Below, piece by piece: positions 9,201-15,174 of a stretch of 40,068 bases of DNA. Each line of letters begins with the position of its first letter. The first letter of the stretch is position 1. Made by a program: the position numbers and the translations under genes. The stretch spans positions 1-40,068 of the forward strand of contig CANMVY010000016.1 in NCBI GenBank assembly GCA_947501265.1. The letters run 5' to 3'. The stretch comes from Bacteroidota bacterium. GTDB taxonomy: Bacteria; Bacteroidota; Bacteroidia; UBA7662; CANHCV01. Below the pieces are notes generated by a model, which did not search any database, had not been told where the DNA came from, and saw nothing but the letters and a program-made list of their open reading frames with translations.

Positions 9201-9537
9201 AGCATCTAAATCAGGCGGGCAACTTGGCAGTAAAACGAGTGCAAGATACCGTGCTTATGGCATACTCCAAAGACATTATGAAAGTATAAAAAACACTTTA
9301 ATTGATGTTGACGCATTAAAGAAAACCATTGATGATATTTATCATTACCCTCTCCGAGAAACTGCAAGAGAAATAATAAATAGGAGATTAAAGTTGAATG
9401 CAACAGATGATGAAATTGCATCACTTTGCATGCAATTAAGAGATGAAGGTCGTATGTGTATTATAGACCAAAAAAATCAAGATGGATTGAGAACCCCTCA
9501 AATACTATGTTCAATGGGAATTAAAAAAGGTAACTGA
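6220..9537 (+). CDS. PLD-nuclease/SNF2-type helicase fusion, candidate defence protein
   Basis: This 1105-residue protein has two recognisable parts. Residues about 1-190 are a phospholipase-D-like domain with one HxK motif (H137-A-K139) followed by GSSNLT at 157-162, the usual arrangement of a PLD-type nuclease half-site. From about 245 there is a SNF2/superfamily 2 ATPase: Walker A as DVVGLGKT (278-285), DESH box at 351-354, the TATPYNKS segment, and motif VI as QRAGRVDRIGQ (805-815). The region between the two RecA-like lobes is long and charged. The C-terminal 200 residues are unassigned. The downstream methyltransferase start overlaps its stop by 1 nt (TGATG), so the two are probably translated together. 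Its role is probably ATP-driven DNA tracking plus cleavage in restriction. Codon usage is AT-rich, unlike the flanking genes, which suggests horizontal acquisition. Confidence 0.9.
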   Translation: MPKIFDNINLHLKTGLLETIEHSYRADFCVGYFNLWGWKLLMNHIDHFEGDENCCRLLVGMQKPEEHFLRQTLNEAKKGLLDIPTALALKKEIAKSFARQLTFGIPTNEDEVSLKKLKLQIIEKKLKVKLFLDYQLHAKLYLCHKKDSDAPLIGYVGSSNLTMAGLSQQGELNVNVVEQDAADKLNLWFEERWEDRWCVDISNELVKILDESWAGEITIPPYFIYLKIAYHLSQEARTGIGNYIIPKILQTDLLPFQMNAVSIAARHLDKRGGVLISDVVGLGKTMTASAVAKLFEETYFTETLIICPKNLVDMWNGYIYTYQLGAKAESISKVDKKFLEETKRYRVVIIDESHNLRNREGKRYSIIKEYLERNESKVILLTATPYNKSYNDISNQLRLFIPEDKDIGISPENFIREVGGPIEFIANYQYSPNTLLAFEKSSFSEDWQELLKLYMVRRTRTFIKQNYATYDTKKEQFYLTFNDGRIEYFPDRKPKKIEYSFDPNDANDIYVKLYDESIVNIINSLHLSRYGLGNYIDKKKEHLATADEIKIIANLSRAGKRLMGFCRTNLFKRLESSGFSFLVSLARHVLRNEVFIYAIENSLPLPIGQQEKAEMDEFLEENDNGDGPEMNLITDHKEYQKLAKKYYEKCVIEKNRFDWISSKLFNSTLNKQLNADSKKILSILEIGKNWNPDNDKQLNSLEKLCLKTHKNEKILIFTQFADTASYLFQNLSARGIKNLACATGDLENPTDLAHRFSPKSNKISNVKDEIRILISTDVLSEGQNLQDGHIIVNYDLPWAIIRLIQRAGRVDRIGQASDKIFCYSFLPQDGLNKIIRLRERLTQRIRENSEAVGSDEIFFDGDPVNIRDLYNEKSGILDDDEGEVDLTSQAYEIWNQAIKANPELKKKITGLSDVVYSTKEKHDDGFENNSAITYHRNSQGYEVLSWLNDKGEPISTSQSRILKMAECSLNTPAVEKIENHHILVNKAVSIAEKEASKSGGQLGSKTSARYRAYGILQRHYESIKNTLIDVDALKKTIDDIYHYPLRETAREIINRRLKLNATDDEIASLCMQLRDEGRMCIIDQKNQDGLRTPQILCSMGIKKGN

Positions 9538-12500
9538 TGAGTTCACTTAATAAAAAACAATTCAAGCAGTTTATTGAAAACTTTGATTTTACAGTTTTAT
9601 TTAATCATTTAGGCTGGTCTTATCTTGATGAAAAAACGCCGGTAAAACTTAAGGAAGAGACTTTTTTGTTTCATTCAGTAGCCGAAAAAGGTGGTTTCAG
9701 AGTTTTGGTTTTTTTGCCTGCTCAAAATCAAACGTTACCCAGTTACTCTGTTCGTTTGCAACTTGACAAAAAAATCGGAAAATTATTTCGTGAGCATTTA
9801 ATCATCTTTTGCGATAAAGATAATTCAACACAGATTTGGCAATTGAACGTAAAACAAATAGGTAAGCCTTCCTATTTGAGTGAAACCAGGTGGCATAAAG
9901 GACAAGAGCCAGAATTACTCTATCAAAAAACTTCTAGCTTGTTTTTTACACTTGATCAAGAAGAAAATATTACCATTGCCGATGTAGTGGATGCTGTAAA
10001 TGAAAATTTTAGTAAGAACGTTGAACAAGTAACCAAAAAGTTCTATGAAAATTTTCGAAAACAACACAAATTATTTTTAGATTTTATAAAAGGCATTTCT
10101 ACAACTACAGACCGAGAATGGTATGCTTCATTGATGCTGAACCGCTTGATGTTTTGCTATTTCATTCAGAAAAAGGGCTTTTTAGACAATAACAAAAACT
10201 ACCTGCGTGATAAACTAAATGCGTGCAAAGCAAAAAAAGGAAAAGTGAAATTCTATTCCTTTTATCGTGATTTTCTGTTGGTGCTGTTTCACAAAGGACT
10301 GAATGAACCCACACAAAGCCAAGTCACCAAAATTGAAATTGGCAAAATTCCTTATCTGAATGGTGGTTTATTTGACGAACACGAATTGGAAAAAACCATT
10401 TCGGGAATTGATATTGACGACAAAGCATTTGAAGGCCTTTTTGATTTCTTCGATCAATACGAATGGCACTTAGACACCCGACATACTGCCAGCGGAAAAG
10501 ACATTAACCCCGATGTGATTGGTTACATTTTTGAAAAGTATATCAACGACCGGGCTAATATGGGTGCTTACTACACCAAAGAAGATATTACCGACTACAT
10601 CAGTAAAAATTGCATCCTGCCCTATTTGTTTGACGAAACCAAACGCCACTATCCCAAAGCATTTAATGCAGATGCCGAATTGTGGCAAATGGTTAAACAA
10701 AGTGGAGACCTATACATTTACGATGCAATGAAAAAAGGCGTTAGCGAACCTTTACCCAAAGAAATTGAGCAAGGCATTAAAGATGTAAGCAAACGCACTG
10801 AATGGAACAAACCTGCAACCATAAGTTACGCTTTACCAACCGAAATTTGGCGTGAAGTTGTTGACCGCAGAAATCGCTACATAGAAGTAAAAACCAAAAT
10901 TGATATAGGTGAAATAAATACTATAAACGATTTTATTACTTACAACCTGAATATACGCCAGTTTGCACAAGACACGGTAGAAAACACCAACGACCCCGAA
11001 CTGCTCAAACACTTTTACAAAGCACTGAACAGCGTTACCATTATTGACCCTACTTGCGGTTCGGGAGCTTTTTTGTTTGCAGCAATGAATATATTAGAAC
11101 CACTGTATGAAAGCTGCATACAGCGAATGGAAAACTTTGTAGCCGAAGCAGCGAAAGGGAAATACAAGTTTTTTGAAGAAACACTGGCACAGGTAAAAAG
11201 CCCCGAACATCCCAACCTACAATACTTCATCTACAAAAGCATAATTCTACGCAATTTGTATGGTGTGGACATAATGAAAGAAGCGGTAGAAATTGCCAAA
11301 CTTCGTTTGTTCTTAAAATTGGTTGCCACAGTAGAAGCCGATTATCGAAAACCAAATTTAGGATTAGAGCCTTTGCCTGATATAGATTTTAATATCCGTG
11401 CCGGAAACACGCTTGTTGGCTTTGCCACAGAAGCTGAATTACAAAAGGGATTGACTTATACTTTAGATGGAGCAATTGCAAAGCCGTTGATTGAAGAAAA
11501 ATGCGAAATAGTTGCTAATGCTTTCAAGCGATACAAAGAAATTCAGTTGACGTATGGTGATGATTTCAAAGAGTTTAAAAAAGCAAAAGCAGAGCTGAAT
11601 AAACGATTAAAAGAACTGAACCACGAACTCAACCAATTGCTGCACAAACAGGCAAGTGGGTTGAAATACGACCAATGGCTAAAATCACACCAACCATTTC
11701 ATTGGTTTGCGGAGTTCTATGAAATAGTGCAAGAAAATGGCGGTTTTGATGTAATTATTGGAAATCCACCTTATGTAGTTTACACAGATGAAAAATCATC
11801 CTACAAGCTAACTAATTATAAGACCATAAAATGCGGGAACTTATTTGCATTTTGTACTGAAAAATCCTTTCAACTTGGCAATCAACATTCTTACATTGGC
11901 TTAATTATACCGTTAAGTGGTACATCTGTAAAGTCGTTTTCAACTTTACAGGACATTATATTTAAAAAATCTTCAACTTGGTGCTCATATTTCTCTGGTG
12001 ATAGAAATCCTTCTGAATTATTCAATGGAGTCAAAATTCGAGCGTTGATTTTTATTGCAAATAATTCTTCAAGGCTCAATTATAGTTGCTATACTTCAAA
12101 ATATCTTAAATGGTACTCGGTTGAGAGGGAATATTTATTTAGTACACTTAAATATATCAATCACCTTCCCACTTCAGTGAATCTCCAAAAAATTCATTCA
12201 CATTTAGAAATATCAATTCTTAAAAAAATAAATACAAAAAATTTAACGGGAATCAACAGAAATCAGATAACAACATCAATATATTATTATGCTGCACCAA
12301 TAAGCTGGAGTAAATCACTAAAGAATATTGATGCACTACGTGATAAAAATCTGAATATATCAGATGCATACAAAAGTATCTCAATCAATGAAAATAGTGC
12401 AGACCTATTATTTTGTTTATTAAATTCAAATTTGTTCTTTTGGTATTGGATCACAAATTCTGATTGTTACAATCTAACAAAAGGCTTTATTGATAACTTT

Positions 12501-12785
12501 TGCTTACCCAATGAGGATAATGCAATGCATGATTTCAAAAGCTTGGCAGAACATCTTCACGTTCATTTATTGAAGAATTCACAAGTAGTAACATATGAAT
12601 ATAAAAATAAAGGCCAAGTTACTTTTGCTCAATTCTTTCCCCAAAAGTCCAAACCAGTCATAGATGAAATAGACACTTTATTGGGTAAGCAATATGGTTT
12701 TACTGAAGAAGAGTTGGATTTTATTATCAATTATGATATTAAATACAGAATGGGGAAAGAGTTAGAAGGAGAATACGAAGAATAA
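9537..12785 (+). CDS. Eco57I-type N6-adenine DNA methyltransferase, candidate defence protein
   Basis: This 1082-residue protein has a class I adenine methyltransferase core: the SAM-binding motif I as D504-PTCGSG-510, then GVDIMKEAVEIAKLRL, and the catalytic NPPY at 743-746 within FDVIIGNPPY. An alpha-helical segment before motif I contains the family sequence MGAYYTKEDITDYI. The N-terminal ~170 residues resemble the uncharacterised leading domain of large Eco57I-like proteins (HSVAEKGGFRVLVFLPAQ, REHLIIFCDKDNSTQIWQ); I cannot confirm a PD-(D/E)XK nuclease site there. The C-terminal ~300 residues, less conserved and very AT-rich, are likely the target-recognition part. Start overlaps the helicase stop by 1 nt. 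It probably marks host DNA so that the PLD/helicase partner spares it. A stand-alone type IIG enzyme is an alternative. Confidence 0.9.
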   Translation: MSSLNKKQFKQFIENFDFTVLFNHLGWSYLDEKTPVKLKEETFLFHSVAEKGGFRVLVFLPAQNQTLPSYSVRLQLDKKIGKLFREHLIIFCDKDNSTQIWQLNVKQIGKPSYLSETRWHKGQEPELLYQKTSSLFFTLDQEENITIADVVDAVNENFSKNVEQVTKKFYENFRKQHKLFLDFIKGISTTTDREWYASLMLNRLMFCYFIQKKGFLDNNKNYLRDKLNACKAKKGKVKFYSFYRDFLLVLFHKGLNEPTQSQVTKIEIGKIPYLNGGLFDEHELEKTISGIDIDDKAFEGLFDFFDQYEWHLDTRHTASGKDINPDVIGYIFEKYINDRANMGAYYTKEDITDYISKNCILPYLFDETKRHYPKAFNADAELWQMVKQSGDLYIYDAMKKGVSEPLPKEIEQGIKDVSKRTEWNKPATISYALPTEIWREVVDRRNRYIEVKTKIDIGEINTINDFITYNLNIRQFAQDTVENTNDPELLKHFYKALNSVTIIDPTCGSGAFLFAAMNILEPLYESCIQRMENFVAEAAKGKYKFFEETLAQVKSPEHPNLQYFIYKSIILRNLYGVDIMKEAVEIAKLRLFLKLVATVEADYRKPNLGLEPLPDIDFNIRAGNTLVGFATEAELQKGLTYTLDGAIAKPLIEEKCEIVANAFKRYKEIQLTYGDDFKEFKKAKAELNKRLKELNHELNQLLHKQASGLKYDQWLKSHQPFHWFAEFYEIVQENGGFDVIIGNPPYVVYTDEKSSYKLTNYKTIKCGNLFAFCTEKSFQLGNQHSYIGLIIPLSGTSVKSFSTLQDIIFKKSSTWCSYFSGDRNPSELFNGVKIRALIFIANNSSRLNYSCYTSKYLKWYSVEREYLFSTLKYINHLPTSVNLQKIHSHLEISILKKINTKNLTGINRNQITTSIYYYAAPISWSKSLKNIDALRDKNLNISDAYKSISINENSADLLFCLLNSNLFFWYWITNSDCYNLTKGFIDNFCLPNEDNAMHDFKSLAEHLHVHLLKNSQVVTYEYKNKGQVTFAQFFPQKSKPVIDEIDTLLGKQYGFTEEELDFIINYDIKYRMGKELEGEYEE

Positions 12786-12788
12786 ATT

Positions 12789-12890
12789 ATGATTAAAGAA
12801 AGCCTTGGCAATACCGACCTTTTGAAGCTGACTAAAACCGCTTTTTTATGCAGCCGAAGACAAGTGTCTGTTTTGGTAGTTTCAAAATAA
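12789..12890 (+). pseudogene. truncated DprA/SMF-like protein, N-terminal fragment
   Basis: An ATG 3 nt after the methyltransferase stop opens a 33-codon frame beginning MIKESLGNTDLLKLTKTAFL then CSRR. This resembles the start of a DprA-like (Rossmann/SLOG-fold) family found in Bacteroidota, typically near 190 residues, where the hydrophobic TAFLCSR strand begins the nucleotide-binding fold. Here the frame ends in TAA straight after VLVVSK, so the rest of the domain is missing. I see no continuation in other frames before the next small gene, so this looks like a deletion remnant rather than a frameshift. The family assignment rests on a short match from memory. Confidence 0.45.
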
Positions 12891-12914
12891 GAACACCAAA
12901 AGAGATTTTTAATT

Positions 12915-13070
12915 ATGGAAACGAAGAATAAAAAAGTCACAAAAACTTTAGATTCCATTAAAGTTTTGCGTCAAATTCGGGAGAAATTAAGTCTCGAAAT
13001 TATGAACATGAGTTTTGAAGAAGAAAGAGCATATTTAGACAAATTACTCTCTGAAGGAAATAAAAAGTAA
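12915..13070 (+). CDS. small antitoxin-like protein, 51 aa
   Basis: The frame from ATG 12915 to TAA 13068-13070 encodes a highly charged, helical-looking 51-residue protein (METKNKKVTKTLDSIKVLRQ at the N-terminus, MSFEEERAYLDKLL near the end). Its pattern, a basic start, a helix with RxIREKLS, then MSFEEERAYLDK, is like small orphan antitoxin-type proteins common in Bacteroidota, but no DNA-binding domain can be named. No toxin gene follows: the next 200 nt lack a frame and then the thiolase terminator appears. It may be a remnant of a toxin-antitoxin pair or a small accessory protein of the island. Confidence 0.5.
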   Translation: METKNKKVTKTLDSIKVLRQIREKLSLEIMNMSFEEERAYLDKLLSEGNKK

Positions 13071-13218
13071 GTGGCTATTTCCTAACACATCTCAAACACA
13101 AAAAGCACATTTCGTTTCCAGTAAACCGTAATAGCACATTCTATCTCCAACGATTCTACGTTTTTGGACGAAAGTCTTTCCCAATCGGGTAGCCCCACCC
13201 TTCATTCTCCCCTTCCCC

Positions 13219-13251
13219 CAAAAAAAAAAATGGGCTTCAAACGAAGCCCAT
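13219..13251 (-). terminator. intrinsic terminator of the thiolase gene
   Basis: On the minus strand ATGGGCTTC and GAAGCCCAT form a 9-bp stem with a four-base loop, followed by a run of T (12 A on the plus strand). It lies 20 nt after the thiolase stop. Confidence 0.93.
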
Positions 13252-13270
13252 CCCTGAGAAAATTTAAAAA

Positions 13271-14449
13271 TTACATCCGCTCAATGATGATGGCTGACGC
13301 AGCCCCGCCACCGTTGCAGATTGCGGCCATGCCGTACTTACCACCCTTGCGGTGCAACACGTTGTTCAACGTAGAAACGATGCGAGCACCGGAAGCGCCC
13401 AGTGGGTGACCCAAGGAAACCGCACCTCCAAAGACATTCACCTTGGATTCATCCAAACCAAATTCCTTGATAAAGGCCAACGTCACCACCGAAAAAGCTT
13501 CGTTTACCTCAAAGAAATCAATGTCGCTGATCGACAATCCCGCTTTTTCTAATGCTTTTTTCGCTGCCTTTACGGGAGCCGTGGTGAACCACTCGGGTTC
13601 GTGGGCAGCGTCGGCAAACGCAACGATTTTTGCAACCGGCTTCAAGCCGTGTTGAGCCGCAGCTTCTGCACTCATCAACACGCAAGCGGCGGCACCATCG
13701 TTAATGGTCGAAGCGTTCGCTGCGGTAACGGTGCCTTCTTTCGTGAATACCGGTTTCAACCCCGGAATTTTATCGAAGAAAACCTTCTTGTATTCTTCGT
13801 CTTGCGTAACCGCCAAGGCATCGCCTTTTTTCTGGGGAACCATGACCGGTACCACCTCATGGGCCAATTCTCCTGCGTCTGCCGCTGCAGCGGTGCGCTG
13901 GTACGACTGAATCGCAAAACGATCTTGCTCTTCTCTTGAAATTTCATACTTGGAAGCCGTTGAATCGGCACAAACGCCCATGGCACACTGGTTGTAAACG
14001 TCGGTCAAACCGTCCAACACCAAACCATCAACCACCTGACCGTGTCCGTAACCGAATCCGTAACGCGCCTTAGGCAAATAGTAAGGAATTTGGCTCATGT
14101 TCTCCATTCCTCCGGCAACCACAATGTCGTTGGTTCCCGCTTGAATGGTTTGAGCACCCAACATAATGGCCTTCATTCCCGATGCACAAACTTTATTCAC
14201 GGTGGTACAATCAACCGAGTTCGGCATTCCAGCAAAAAGAGACGCCTGACGGGCTGGACTTTGTCCCAAACCGGCCGACACCACGTTGCCCATAAATACC
14301 TCATTCACCTGATCACCAGCAATACCTGCTTTTTCCAAGGCACCTTGAATCGCTGCTGCTCCCAATTTTGTTGCCGAAACGCCAGCGAACTGACCTCCGA
14401 AACTACCCAAAGGCGTACGAACAGCCGATACGATAACCACATCTTTCAT
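13271..14449 (-). CDS. acetyl-CoA acetyltransferase (thiolase)
   Basis: Starting at the ATG at 14449 the protein has 392 residues, the standard thiolase length, and begins MKDVVIVSAVRTPLGSFGG; upstream in-frame ATGs at 14452 and 14467 would add residues the family lacks. The catalytic residues are all in place: nucleophile C88 in NKVCASG, H348 in GHPLGASG, and C378 in CNGGGAAS. It condenses two acetyl-CoA to acetoacetyl-CoA or runs the reverse cleavage; biosynthetic versus degradative direction cannot be read from the sequence. It is transcribed divergently from rpe and ends in its own terminator, so it is probably a single-gene unit. Confidence 0.96.
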   Translation of the reverse strand: MKDVVIVSAVRTPLGSFGGQFAGVSATKLGAAAIQGALEKAGIAGDQVNEVFMGNVVSAGLGQSPARQASLFAGMPNSVDCTTVNKVCASGMKAIMLGAQTIQAGTNDIVVAGGMENMSQIPYYLPKARYGFGYGHGQVVDGLVLDGLTDVYNQCAMGVCADSTASKYEISREEQDRFAIQSYQRTAAAADAGELAHEVVPVMVPQKKGDALAVTQDEEYKKVFFDKIPGLKPVFTKEGTVTAANASTINDGAAACVLMSAEAAAQHGLKPVAKIVAFADAAHEPEWFTTAPVKAAKKALEKAGLSISDIDFFEVNEAFSVVTLAFIKEFGLDESKVNVFGGAVSLGHPLGASGARIVSTLNNVLHRKGGKYGMAAICNGGGAASAIIIERM

Positions 14450-14464
14450 CATAAAAAATTTTTG

Positions 14465-14495
14465 CAAAAATACCCCAATTTTTCGCTCCCGCCAA
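14465..14495 (-). promoter_or_regulatory. promoter of the thiolase gene
   Basis: On the minus strand TTG (14493-14495), a 20-nt spacer and TATTTTTG (14465-14472) match TTG-N17-23-TAnnTTTG. The -7 box ends 15 nt before the chosen start codon. It overlaps the region where the divergent rpe promoter must lie. Confidence 0.6.
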
Positions 14496-14502
14496 AAAAT
14501 TG

Positions 14503-14510
14503 TACCTTTA
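14503..14510 (+). promoter_or_regulatory. possible -7 element of rpe
   Basis: TACCTTTA differs from TAnnTTTG only in the last base and ends 4 nt before the rpe start codon, which would make the transcript leaderless or nearly so. No good -33 element is seen. Confidence 0.35.
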
Positions 14511-14514
14511 CGAA

Positions 14515-15174
14515 ATGAATCAAAAACCTCTCATCGCCCCATCCGTTCTTTCCGCTAATTTTTTGAATTTAGGAGCTGACATTCAGATGATTAATCAATC
14601 TCAAGCCGATTGGTTTCATGTGGATATCATGGATGGCGTTTTTGTACCTAACCTCAGTTTTGGTTTTCCCGTGATGGAAGCCCTTAAAAAAGAAGCTCAA
14701 AAACCGTTGGATGTTCATTTGATGATTGTAGAACCGGATCGCTACATTTCTCGATTTGTAGAAACGGGAGCGGCTCATATTTCGGTTCATGCAGAAGCGT
14801 GTCCACACCTCCATCGTTCGTTGCAAAACATCCGTCAACAAGGCGTTAAGGCGGGAGTTGCCCTCAATCCACACACCCCAAATCAGATCTTGGAACATGT
14901 GGGAGAGGAATTGGATTTGGTTATTTTGATGAGTGTTAACCCCGGGTTTGGTGGACAAAAATTCATTGAAAATACGCTTCGGAAAACAGAAAATTTAGCT
15001 GAATGGCGTTCTAAGCATGGTTATTCGTTTCTCATCGAAATTGATGGGGGCGTGAATGCAGGAAATGCAAAAAACCTTGTTGATGCCGGCGCCGATGTGT
15101 TGGTGGCAGGGAATTTCGTTTTTTCTTCTTCCAATCCCTCACAAACCATTTCAGAATTAAAAGGCCTATTTTAA
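14515..15174 (+). CDS. rpe: ribulose-phosphate 3-epimerase
   Basis: From the ATG at 14515 the protein is 219 residues, the family norm, beginning MNQKPLIAPSVLSANFLNLG; the longer frame from 14500 adds five non-conserved residues. It interconverts ribulose-5-phosphate and xylulose-5-phosphate in the pentose phosphate pathway. The TIM-barrel metal site is complete: H35 and D37 in FHVDIMDG, H68 in DVHLM, and D177 in IEIDGGV, with the phosphate-binding MSVNPGFGGQ loop. Its TAA shares one base with the ATG of the following TonB-dependent receptor (TAATG), so the two are translationally coupled although functionally unrelated. Confidence 0.96.
   Translation: MNQKPLIAPSVLSANFLNLGADIQMINQSQADWFHVDIMDGVFVPNLSFGFPVMEALKKEAQKPLDVHLMIVEPDRYISRFVETGAAHISVHAEACPHLHRSLQNIRQQGVKAGVALNPHTPNQILEHVGEELDLVILMSVNPGFGGQKFIENTLRKTENLAEWRSKHGYSFLIEIDGGVNAGNAKNLVDAGADVLVAGNFVFSSSNPSQTISELKGLF

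Noticed and set aside
9537-10050. PD-(D/E)XK nuclease domain at the methyltransferase N-terminus
   Set aside because: Charged residues are present but I could not place a convincing D...(D/E)xK set; left as an unassigned N-terminal domain.
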